A program made the translations under genes and the position numbers. Under the pieces are notes generated by a model. The model was not told the DNA's origin. It saw nothing but the letters and a program-made list of their open reading frames with translations, and did not search any database. Below, in pieces: positions 33,110-44,500 of a stretch of 64,000 nt of DNA (position 1 is its first letter; each line of letters starts with the position of its first letter). The stretch is from Gadus chalcogrammus (Eukaryota; Chordata; Actinopteri; Gadiformes; Gadidae): positions 19,242,477 through 19,306,476 of the forward strand of contig NC_079423.1 in the NCBI RefSeq assembly GCF_026213295.1, written 5' to 3'.

Positions 33110-33639
33110 CCCCGTGTAGGGGAAAAAGTCTGAGTAGGAGACGTGTACGCATTTGCGCATAAACCCAAGAACGCATAAACCCGAGAACGCATGAACCCGT
33201 AGAACACATGAACCCGTAGAACACATGAACCCGTAGAACGCTGTGAGAAACACTGACTCGAGTAATATGTTAAAATAAGGATGAAAACTCCCAGAAAGAG
33301 CACACTAATCTATTCAAAATATCGAGTGAGTTGGAGTGGCCAACACACATAAATAATTGTAATACACCAAAATTGTTAACTGACATACATGGCTAAACAA
33401 GCAAATGAAAAATTAAATACCCCGTGTAGGGGAAAAAGTCTGAGTAAGAGACGTGTACGCATGAACGCATGAACCCGTAGAACTGTGAGAAAACACCGTC
33501 TCGAGTAATATGTTAAAATAAGGATGAAATCTCCCAGCTCTGAGAGAGCACGCTAATCTTTTTGAAATATCGAGTGAGTTGGAGTGGCCTACACGCGTAA
33601 ATAATTGTAATAGGCCTACACCAACATTGTTAACTGTCA
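33110..33639. repeat. Two-copy repeat with expanded 17-bp minisatellite, copy 2
   Basis: Counterpart of 24053-24565 but with one more unit of the 17-bp repeat (ACACATGAACCCGTAGA) at about 33205-33240. This is the only length difference I see between the two element copies. Confidence 0.85.
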
Positions 33640-34257
33640 TACGTAGCTAAACGAGCAAATGAAAAATTAAATACCAACGCGACTGAAACTATTAACAATA
33701 AGACTATAAATAATAATATAAAATTATACCATAATGTACCCGTTCTTTGTCTTTGGATCTTTTGAATAAATTGAACGATATGTGAATCGCATTGCGAGCA
33801 GAGGAACGTGAGAGTTAGTGAGCAGCAGCTGAACCAATCTAAAAGGCCCTTCGTCAATAAAAACCTTTTAATAATAATCAGTTACCACAGTGCCTAAAAC
33901 CCATCAACTTCATTCATGTTAAAGTGAAGGGAAAAACCTCAGACACAAGGAGTTAACCGAACAGTGCACGGTATAAAGATAATTATGAACCTTTGATTGC
34001 GAACGTAGAGTTCTGTGTTGTACCACACCGACGTGTGCAACGAACTCAACGAATTCAACCGGATGTAAAATCCGTATGCTGTGGAAGGCCACCTTCCCAG
34101 CCGTTTTGACGCTGCTTTGTTATCGCAAAACATGGTTATACGTTAACGCCGCCATGCTTTGCCCCACAGAACGCTAGCTGCTACGATAGCGTAAAGCTCG
34201 AACAGCGCAGACGACTCTGACCCGAGGGCGAACGTACCAGCTTCGACTGGCCATCCC
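33640..34257. other. AT-rich body with a minisatellite relic, copy 2
   Basis: Counterpart of 24566-25183. It reads ACACCGACGTGTGCAACG where copy 1 has GTATGC. No gene is recognised. Confidence 0.55.
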
Positions 34258-34710
34258 TCAGCAAACCATTGCCCTTGGAAGAAACCCCCTAACCCAACCG
34301 AGGGAGCCGCATCCTGAAGCTGGACTGTAGAGCTGTGAGAGAAAATACGCTGCGGGGGCTAACGCGGGGACTGCAGTAGCCATGGTAGCAGGGCACGTGC
34401 CAGGTGCGTAGCCTGTGAAGGCGGAGGAAGCCGAGCCTGATGGTTGCTGGAAGTAGAAAGGCGCCGTGGCGACCGACGACAGCGGGTTGGGGGCCTGGAC
34501 CCGTCCGGGAGTTCCGCATGGCGTTTCGACGGCGTCCATCCTGGCGCCAATGCTTTGCACCAACTCGGCGAGGGTTTGTAGAACCAGGCGGATGTCCGTG
34601 TTGGGAACTTGTTGGTGGTGTTGTTGAGGATACCGGGGACCGAAAAGAACGGCTTTCTGCGCTCGCTTGCCGGGACCAGAAGTAGTAGGCCGACCAGCAC
34701 GAATCCGAAG
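34258..34710 (-). pseudogene. Gag-like Pro/Ala-rich open frame, copy 2
   Basis: Counterpart of 25184-25636 at an offset of 9,074, with the same 150-codon open stretch on the minus strand and the same upstream TAA. One substitution (copy 1 A25508, here G34582) is synonymous in this frame (CGT to CGC, Arg) but changes Val to Ala in the overlapping frame 34359-34700. A single site proves little but slightly favours this frame. No family motif is recognised. Confidence 0.35.
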
Positions 34711-34787
34711 TTATAACCTCTTGGTGTGTATTAACCGACGTAGCAACTAAGCGACGAGATAATCAGAAGCACAGTAAAGCAGCAGTA

Positions 34788-34930
34788 TGCGTCGAACGAA
34801 GACCTGAGCAGCAAAGACATATGTTAGACTACTCTTTATAGAGCAGGTGATTGGTAGCTGGTGATTGGTGATTGGCGGCCAGCCGCGCGTGATTTGAGTC
34901 CTCCTGGTAGAACTACCAGCAAGCTTAACA
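34788..34930 (-). repeat. Split direct repeat A1 with promoter motifs, copy 2
   Basis: Counterpart of 25714-25856. The minus-strand TATAAA and three CCAAT boxes are retained (about 34835-34875), as is the terminal CTGGTAGAACTACCAG dyad (34904-34919). Confidence 0.85.
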
Positions 34931-37900
34931 TCTCTGTAAATTTCAATGCAAACGTGTTACTAAGCTCACCGTAGCGTTATAGGGCCAACTCCACCATTTG
35001 GAAGTGATCAAAAAGTGATTCTAACGCTCTGAAAAGCATTTTGCGCTCATAAACATAAGACATGTTGATATCTCTGTCAATTTCAATGCAAACGTGTTAC
35101 TAAGCTTACCAAAGGGTTGAAGGGCCAAACTCCACCATTTGGAAGTGATCAAAAAGTGATTCTAGCGCTCTGAAAAGCATTTTGCGCTCATAAACAAGAA
35201 ATGTTGATATCTCTGTCAATTTCAATGCAAACGTGTTACTAAGCTCACCGTAGCGTTATAGGGCCAACTCCACCATTTGGAAGTGATCAAAAAGTGATTC
35301 TAACGCTCTGAAAAGCATTTTGCGCTCATAAACAAGAAATGTTGATATCTCTGTCAATTTCAATGCAAACGTGTTACTAAGCTTACCAAAGGGTTGAAGG
35401 GCCAAACTCCACCATTTGGAAGTGATCAAAAAGTGATTCTAACGCTCTGAAAAGCATTTTGTGCTCATAAACAAGAAATGTTGATATCTCTGTCAATTTC
35501 AATGCAAACGTATTACTAAGCTCACCGTAGCGTTATAGGGCCAACTCCACCATTTGGAAGTGATCAAAAAGTGATTCTAACGCTCTGAAAAGCATTTTGC
35601 GCTCATAAAAATAAGACATGTTGATATCTCTGTCAATTTCAATGCAAACGTGTTACTAAGCTCACCGTAGCGTTATAGGGCCAACTCCACCATTTGGAAG
35701 TGATCAAAAAGTGATTCTAACGCTCTGAAAAGCATTTTGCGCTCATAAACAAGAAATGTTGATATCTCTGTCAATTTCAATGCAAACGTGTTACTAAGCT
35801 CACCGTAGCGTTATAGGGCCAACTCCACCATTTGGAAGTGATCAAAAAGTGATTCTAACGCTCTGAAAAGCATTTTGCGCTCATAAACAAGAAATGTTGA
35901 TATCTCTGTCAATTTCAATGCAAACGTGTTACTAAGCTCACCGTAGCGTTATAGGGCCAACTCCACCTTTTGGAAGTGATCAAAAAGTGATTCTAACGCT
36001 CTGAAAAGCATTTTGCGCTCATAAACAAGAAATTTTGATATCTCTGTCAATTTCAATGCAAACGTGTTACTAAGCTCACCGTAGCGTTATAGGGCCAACT
36101 CCACCATTTGGAAGTGATCAAAAAGTGATTCTAACGCTCTGAAAAGCATTTTGCGCTCATAAACAAGAAATGTGGATATCTCTGTCAATTTCAATGCAAA
36201 CGTGTTACTAAGCTCACCACAGGGTTATAGGGCCATTACTCCACCATTTGGAAGTAGTTTTGAGCAAAATCAACAATGTAAGGTCAAAAACACATTGTTG
36301 GCCAAAAAGTGATTCTAGCGCTCTGAAAAGCATTTTGCGCTCATAAACAAGAAATGTTGATATCTCTGTCAATTTCAATGCAAACGTGTTACTAAGCTTA
36401 CCAAAGGGTTGAAGGGCCAAACTCCACCATTTGGAAGTGATCAAAAAGTGATTCTAACGCTCTGAAAAGCATTTTGTGCTCATAAACAAGAAATGTTGAT
36501 ATCTCTGTCAATTTCAATGCAAACGTGTTACTAAGCTCACCGTAGCGTTATAGGGCCAACTCCACCATTTGGAAGTGATCAAAAAGTGATTCTAACGCTC
36601 TGAAAAGCATTTTGCGCTCATAAAAATAAGACATGTTGATATCTCTGTCAATTTCAATGCAAACGTGTTACTAAGCTCACCGTAGCGTTATAGGGCCAAC
36701 TCCACCATTTGGAAGTGATCAAAAAGTGATTCTAACGCTCTGAAAAGCATTTTGCGCTCATAAACAAGAAATGTTGATATCTCTGTCAATTTCAATGCAA
36801 ACGTGTTACAAAGCTTACCAAAGGGTTGAAGGGCCAAACTCCACCATTTGGAAGTGATCAAAAAGTGATTCTAGCGCTCTGAAAAGCATTTTGCGCTCAT
36901 AAAAATAAGACATGTTGATATCTCTGTCAATTTCAATGCAAACGTGTTACTAAGCTCACCAAAGGGTTGAAGGGCCAAACTCCACCATTTGGAAGTGATC
37001 AAAAAGTGATTCTAACGCTCTGAAAAGCATTTTGTGCTCATAAACAAGAAATTTTGATATCTCTGTCAATTTCAATGCAAACGTGTTACTAAGCTCACCG
37101 TAGCGTTATAGGGCCAACTCCACCATTTGGAAGTGATCAAAAAGTGATTCTAACGCTCTGAAAAGCATTTTGCGCTCATAAACAAGAAATATTGATATCT
37201 CTGTCAATTTCAATGCAAACGTGTTACTAAGCTTACCAAAGGGTTGAAGGGCCAAACTCCACCATTTGGAAGTGATCAAAAAGTGATTCTAACGCTCTGA
37301 AAAGCATTTTGTGCTCATAAACAAGAAATGTTGATATCTCTGTCAATTTCAATGCAAACGTGTTACTAAGCTCACCGTAGCGTTATAGGGCCAACTCCAC
37401 CATTTGGAAGTGATCAAAAAGTGATTCTAACGCTCTGAAAAGCATTTTGCGCTCATAAACAAGAAATGTTGATATCTCTGTCAATTTCAATGCAAACGTG
37501 TTACTAAGCTCACCGTAGCGTTATAGGGCCAACTCCACCATTTGGAAGTTATCAAAAAGTGATTCTAACGCTCTGAAAAGCATTTTGCGCTCATAAACAA
37601 GAAATGTTGATATCTCTGTCAATTTCAATGCAAACGTGTTACTAAGCTCACCGTAGCGTTATAGGGCCAACTCCACCATTTGGAAGTGATCAAAAAGTGA
37701 TTCTAACGCTCTGAAAAGCATTTTGCGCTCATAAACAAGAAATGTTGATATCTCTGTCAATTTCAATGCAAACGTGTTACTAAGCTCACCGTAGCGTTAT
37801 AGGGCCAACTCCACCATTTGGAAGTGATCAAAAAGTGATTCTAACGCTCTGAAAAGCATTTTGCGCTCATAAACAAGAAATGTTGATATCTCTGTCAATT

Positions 37901-40900
37901 TCAATGCAAACGTGTTACTAAGCTCACCGTAGCGTTATAGGGCCAACTCCACCATTTGGAAGTGATCAAAAAGTGATTCTAACGCTCTGAAAAGCATTTT
38001 GCGCTCATAAACAAGAAATGTTGATATCTCTGTCAATTTCAATGCAAACGTGTTACTAAGCTCACCGTAGCGTTATAGGGCCAACTCCACCATTTGGAAG
38101 TGATCAAAAAGTGATTCTAACGCTCTGAAAAGCATTTTGCGCTCATAAACAAGAAATGTTGATATCTCTGTCAATTTCAATGCAAACGTGTTACTAAGCT
38201 CACCGTAGCGTTATAGGGCCAACTCCACCTTTTGGAAGTGATCAAAAAGTGATTCTAACGCTCTGAAAAGCATTTTGCGCTCATAAACAAGAAATTTTGA
38301 TATCTCTGTCAATTTCAATGCAAACGTGTTACTAAGCTCACCGTAGCGTTATAGGGCCAACTCCACCATTTGGAAGTGATCAAAAAGTGATTCTAACGCT
38401 CTGAAAAGCATTTTGCGCTCATAAACAAGAAATGTGGATATCTCTGTCAATTTCAATGCAAACGTGTTACTAAGCTCACCGTAGCGTTATAGGGCCAACT
38501 CCACCATTTGGAAGTGATCAAAAAGTGATTCTAACGCTCTGAAAAGCATTTTGCTCTCATAAACAAGAAATGTTGATATCTCTGTCAATTTCAATGCAAA
38601 CGTGTTACTAAGCTCACCGTAGCGTTATAGGGCCAACTCCACCATTTGGAAGTGATCAAAAAGCGATTCTAACGCTCTGAAAAGCATTTTGCGCTCATAA
38701 ACAAGAAATTTTGATATCTCTGTCAATTTCAATGCAAACGTGTTACTAAGCTCACCGTAGCGTTATAGGGCCAACTCCACCATTTGGAAGTGATCAAAAA
38801 GTGATTCTAGCGCTCTGAAAAGCATTTTGCGCTCATAAACAAGAAATGTTGATATCTCTGTCAATTTCAATGCAAACGTGTTACTAAGCTCACCACAGGG
38901 TTATAGGGCCATTACTCCACCATTTGGAAGTAGTTTTGAGCAAAATCAACAATGTAAGGTCAAAAACACATTGTTGGCCAAAAAGTGATTCTAGCGCTCT
39001 GAAAAGCATTTTGCGCTCATAAACAAGAAATGTTGATATCTCTGTCAATTTCAATGCAAACGTGTTACTAAGCTCACCACAGGGTTATAGGGCCATTACT
39101 CCACCATTTGGAAGTAGTTTTGAGCAAAATCAACAATGTAAGGTCAAAAACACATTGTTGGCCAAAAAGTGATTCTAGCGCTCTGAAAAGCATTTTGCGC
39201 TCATAAACAAGAAATGTTGATATCTCTGTCAATTTCAATGCAAACGTGTTACTAAGCTCACCACAGGGTTATAGGGCCATTACTCCACCATTTGGAAGTA
39301 GTTTTGAGCAAAATCAACAATGTAAGGTCAAAAAACACATTGTTGGCCATAAAGTGATTCTAGCGCTCTGAAAAGCATTTTGCGCTCATAAACAAGAAAT
39401 GTTGATATCTCTGTCAATTTCAATGCAAACGTGTTACTAAGCTCACCGTAGCGTTATAGGGCCAACTCCACCATTTGGAAGTGATCAAAAAGTGATTCTA
39501 ACGCTCTGAAAAGCATTTTGCGCTCATAAACAAGAAATGTTGATATCTCTGTCAATTTCAATGCAAACGTGTTACTAAGCTCACCGTAGCGTTATAGGGC
39601 CAACTCCACCATTTGGAAGTGATCAAAAAGTGATTCTAACGCTCTGAAAAGCATTTTGCGCTCATAAACAAGAAATGTTGATATCTCTGTCAATTTCAAT
39701 GCAAACGTGTTACTAAGCTCACCGTAGCGTTATAGGGCCAACTCCACCATTTGGAAGTGATCAAAAAGTGATTCTAACGCTCTGAAAAGCATTTTGCGCT
39801 CATAAACAAGAAATGTTGATATCTCTGTCAATTTCAATGCAAACGTGTTACAAAGCTTACCAAAGGGTTGAAGGGCCAAACTCCACCATTTGGAAGTGAT
39901 CAAAAAGTGATTCTAGCGCTCTGAAAAGCATTTTGCGCTCATAAAAATAAGACATGTTGATATCTCTGTCAATTTCAATGCAAACGTGTTACTAAGCTCA
40001 CCAAAGGGTTGAAGGGCCAAACTCCACCATTTGGAAGTGATCAAAAAGTGATTCTAACGCTCTGAAAAGCATTTTGTGCTCATAAACAAGAAATGTTGAT
40101 ATCTCTGTCAATTTCAATGCAAACGTGTTACTAAGCTCACCGTAGCGTTATAGGGCCAACTCCACCATTTGGAAGTGATCAAAAAGTGATTCTAACGCTC
40201 TGAAAAGCATTTTGCGCTCATAAACAAGAAATGTTGATATCTCTGTCAATTTCAATGCAAACGTGTTACTAAGCTTACCAAAGGGTTGAAGGGCCAAACT
40301 CCACCATTTGGAAGTGATCAAAAAGTGATTCTAACGCTCTGAAAAGCATTTTGTGCTCATAAACAAGAAATGTTGATATCTCTGTCAATTTCAATGCAAA
40401 CGTGTTACTAAGCTCACCGTAGCGTTATAGGGCCAACTCCACCATTTGGAAGTGATCAAAAAGTGATTCTAACGCTCTGAAAAGCATTTTGCGCTCATAA
40501 ACAAGAAATGTTGATATCTCTGTCAATTTCAATGCAAACGTGTTACTAAGCTCACCGTAGCGTTATAGGGCCAACTCCACCATTTGGAAGTGATCAAAAA
40601 GTGATTCTAACGCTCTGAAAAGCATTTTGCGCTCATAAACAAGAAATGTTGATATCTCTGTCAATTTCAATGCAAACGTGTTACTAAGCTCACCGTAGCG
40701 TTATAGGGCCAACTCCACCATTTGGAAGTGATCAAAAAGTGATTCTAACGCTCTGAAAAGCATTTTGCGCTCATAAACAAGAAATGTTGATATCTCTGTC
40801 AATTTCAATGCAAACGTGTTACTAAGCTCACCACAGGGTTATAGGGCCATTACTCCACCATTTGGAAGTAGTTTTGAGCAAAATCAACAATGTAAGGTCA

Positions 40901-41290
40901 AAAACACATTGTTGGCCAAAAAGTGATTCTAGCGCTCTGAAAAGCATTTTGCGCTCATAAACAAGAAATGTTGATATCTCTGTCAATTTCAATGCAAACG
41001 TGTTACTAAGCTCACCACAGGGTTATAGGGCCATTACTCCACCATTTGGAAGTAGTTTTGAGCAAAATCAACAATGTAAGGTCAAAAACACATTGTTGGC
41101 CAAAAAGTGATTCTAGCGCTCTGAAAAGCATTTTGCGCTCATAAACAAGAAATGTTGATATCTCTGTCAATTTCAATGCAAACGTGTTACTAAGCTCACC
41201 ACTGGGTTATAGGGCCATTACTCCACCATTTGGAAGTAGTTTTGAGCAAAATCAACAATGTAAGGTCAAAAACACATTGTTGGTCAAAAA
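34931..41290. repeat. Satellite array, block 4
   Basis: Homogeneous short (138/139-bp) monomers, with long 184-bp monomers at about 36223, in tandem at 38892, 39076 and 39260, and again at 40831, 41015 and 41199. Three long monomers in a row occur twice, so that block was itself duplicated (offset about 1,939 bp). Rare point variants (CACCTTTTGGAAG at 35967 and 38228; AATGTGGATATC at 36172 and 38432) recur about 2,260 bp apart. No gene. Confidence 0.97.
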
Positions 41291-41520
41291 GTGATTCTTA
41301 CGCTCTGAAAAGCATTTTGCGCTGATAAAAACAAGAAATGTTGATATCTCTGTCAATTTCAATGCAAACGTGTTACTAAGCTCACCATAGGGTTATAGGG
41401 CCAACTCCACCATTTGGAAGGGATCAAAAAGTGATTCTAACGCTCTGAAAAGCATTTTGCGCTCATAAACAAGAAATGTTGATATCTCTGTCAATTTCAA
41501 TGCAAACGTGTTACTAAGCT

Positions 41521-44500
41521 CACCATAGCGTTATAGAATACATTATCAATTTCAATGCAAACGTTTTACTAAGCTTACCAAAGGGATATAAGGGCCACAC
41601 TCCACTATTTGGAAGTGGAATACATTAGTTTTGAGCAAAATCAACAATGTAAGGTTAAAAACACATTGTTTGTCAAAAAGTGATTCTAGCGCTCTGAAAA
41701 GCATTTTGCACTCATAAAAACAAGAAATTTTGATATCTCTGTCAATTTCAATGCAAACGTGTTACTAAGCTTACCAAAGGGTTGAAGGGCCAAACTCCAC
41801 CATTTGGAAGTGATCAAAAAGTGATTCTAACACTCTGAAAAGCATTTTGCGCTCATAAAAACAAGAAATGTTGATATCTCTGTCAATTTCAATGCAAACG
41901 TGTTACTAAGCTTACCAAAGGGTTATTTGTGCCATTCTCCACCATTTGGAAGGGGACTACATTAGTTTTGAACGAAATCAACAATGTAAGGTCAAAAAAC
42001 ATTGTTGGTCGAAAAGTGATTTTCTTGCTCTGAAAAGCATTTTGCACGCATAAAAACAAGGAATGTTGATATATCTGTCAATTTCAATGCAAACGTGTTA
42101 CTAAACTTACCAAATAGTTATTTGTGCCATTCTCCACCATTTGTAAGTGGAGTACATTAGTTTTGAGCAAAATCAACAATGTAAGGTCAAAAAAACATTG
42201 TTGGTCAAAAAGTGATTCGATCGCTCTGAAAAGCATTTTGCAAGCATAAAAAGAAAAAAAAAATTGATATCTCTGTCAATTTCAATGCACACGTGTTACT
42301 AAGCTTACCAAAGGGTTATTTGTGCCATTCTCCACCATTTGGACTACACTAGTTTTGAGAAAAATCCACAATGTAAGGTCAAAAAAACATTGTTGGTCAA
42401 AAAGTGATTCTCTCGCTCTGAAAAGCATTTTGCGAACATAAAAACAAGAAATGTTGATATCTCTGTCAATTTCAATGCAAACGTGTTACTAAGCTTTCCA
42501 AAGGGTTGAAGGGCCAAACTCCACCATCTGGAAGTGATCAAAAAGTGATTCTAACGCTCTGAAAAGCATTTTGCGCTCATAAAAACAAGAAATGTTGATA
42601 TCTCTGTCAATTTCAATGCAAACGTGTTACTAAGCTCACCACAGGGTTATAGGGCCATACTCCACCATTTGGAAGTAGTTTTGAGCAAAATCAACAATGT
42701 AAGGTCAAAAACACATTGTTGGCCAAAAAGTGATTCTAGCGCTCTGAAAAGCATTTTGCGCTCATAAAATTAAGACATGTTGATATCTCTGTCAATTTCA
42801 ATGCAAACGTGTTACTAAGCTCACCACAGGGTTATAGGGCCATTACTCCACCATTTGGAAGCAGATTTGAGCAAAATCAACAATGTACGGTCAAAAACAC
42901 ATAGTTGGCCAAAAAGTGATTGTAGCGCTCTGAAAAGCATTTTGCGCTCATAAAAATAAGACATGTTGATATCTCTGTCAATTTCAATGCAAACGTGTTA
43001 CTAAGCTTACCAATGGGTTGAAGGGCCAAACTCCACCATTTGGAAGTGATCAAAAAGTGATTCTAACGCTCTGAAAAGCATTTTGCGCTCATAAAAACAA
43101 GAAATGTTGATATCTCTGTCAATTTCAATGCAAACGTGTTACTAAGCTCACCATAGGGTTATAGGGCCAACTCCACCATTTGGAAGGGATCAAAAAGTGA
43201 TTCTAACGCTCTGAAAAGCATTTTGCGCTCATAAACAAGAAATGTTGATATCTCTGTCAATTTCAATGCAAACGTGTTACTAAGCTCACCATAGCGTTAT
43301 AGAATACATTATCAATTTCAATGCAAACGTGTTACTAAGCTTACCAAAGGGTTATAAGGGCCACACTCCACTATTTGGAAGTGGAATACATTAGTTTTGA
43401 GCAAAATCAACAATGTAAGGTTAAAAACACATTGTTTGTCAAAAAGTGATTCTAGCGCTCTGAAAAGCATTTTGCACTCATAAAAACAAGAAATGTTTAT
43501 ATTCGTCAATTCAATATAAACGTGTTCCTAAGCTCACCATAGGGTTATAGGGCCATTACTCCACCATTTTGAAGTAGATTTGAGCAAAATCAACAATGTA
43601 AGGTCAAAAACACATTGTTGGTCAAAAAGTGATTCTTACGCTCTGAAAAGCATTTTGCGCTCATAAAAACAAGAAATGTTGATATCTCTGTCAATTTCAA
43701 TGCAAACGTGTTACTAAGCTTACCAAAGGGTTGAAGGGCCAAACTCCACCATTTGGAAGTGATCAAAAAGTGATTCTAACGCTCTGAAAAGCATTTTGCG
43801 CTCATAAAAACAAGAAATGTTGATATCTCTGTCAATTTCAATGCAAAAGTGTTACTAAGCTTACCAAAGGGTTAATTGTGCCATTCTCCACCATTTGGAA
43901 GGGGACTACATTAGTTTTGAACGAAATCAACAATGTAAGGTCAAAAAAACATTGTTGGTCGAAAAGTGATTTTCTTGCTCTGAAAAGCATTTTGCACGCA
44001 TAAAAACAAGGAATGTCGATATATCTGTCAATTTCAATGCAAACGTGTTACTAAGCTTACCGAAGGGTTATTTGTGCCATTCTCCACCATTTGGAAGGGG
44101 ACTACATTAGTTTTGAGCAAAATCAACAATGTAAGGTCAAAAAAACATTGTTGGTCAAAAAGTGATTCGATCGCTCTGAAAAGCATTTTGCAAGCATAAA
44201 AAGAAAAAAAAAATTGATATCTCTGTCAATTTCAATGCACACGTGTTACTAAGCTTACCAAAGGGTTATTTGTGCCATTCTCCACCATTTGGACTACACT
44301 AGTTTTGAGAAAAATCCACAATGTAAGGTCAAAAAACATTGTTGGTCAAAAAGTGATTCTCTCGCTCTGAAAAGCATTTTGCGAACATAAAAACAAGAAA
44401 TGTTGATATCTCTGTCAATTTCAATGCAAACGTGTTACTAAGCTTTCCAAAGGGTTGAAGGGCCAAACTCCACCATCTGGAAGTGATCAAAAAGTGATTC

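Larger units (their letters stand above)
29273..34930 (-). mobile_element. Candidate non-autonomous Ngaro-like element, copy 2
   Basis: 5,658 bp, identical in layout to 20216-25856: B2 29273-29440, A2 29489-29641, B1 29642-29809, body, A1 34788-34930. The flanking satellite breakpoint is the same, so this is a duplicate and not an independent insertion. Differences from copy 1 are one extra 17-bp minisatellite unit and a handful of substitutions. The A1 copy here reads AGCAGCAAAG like A2, so copy 1 carries the newer change. Confidence 0.55.
26727..35049. repeat. Large duplication, copy 2 (9,057-bp period)
   Basis: Second copy of about 17670-25975, comprising about 2.5 kb of satellite, the 5.66-kb insertion and about 120 bp of following satellite. 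After that the two copies differ by a monomer: the one at about 26002-26140 has no counterpart after copy 2. The shared insertion breakpoints show that the element was duplicated with its host DNA and did not insert twice. Confidence 0.85.
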
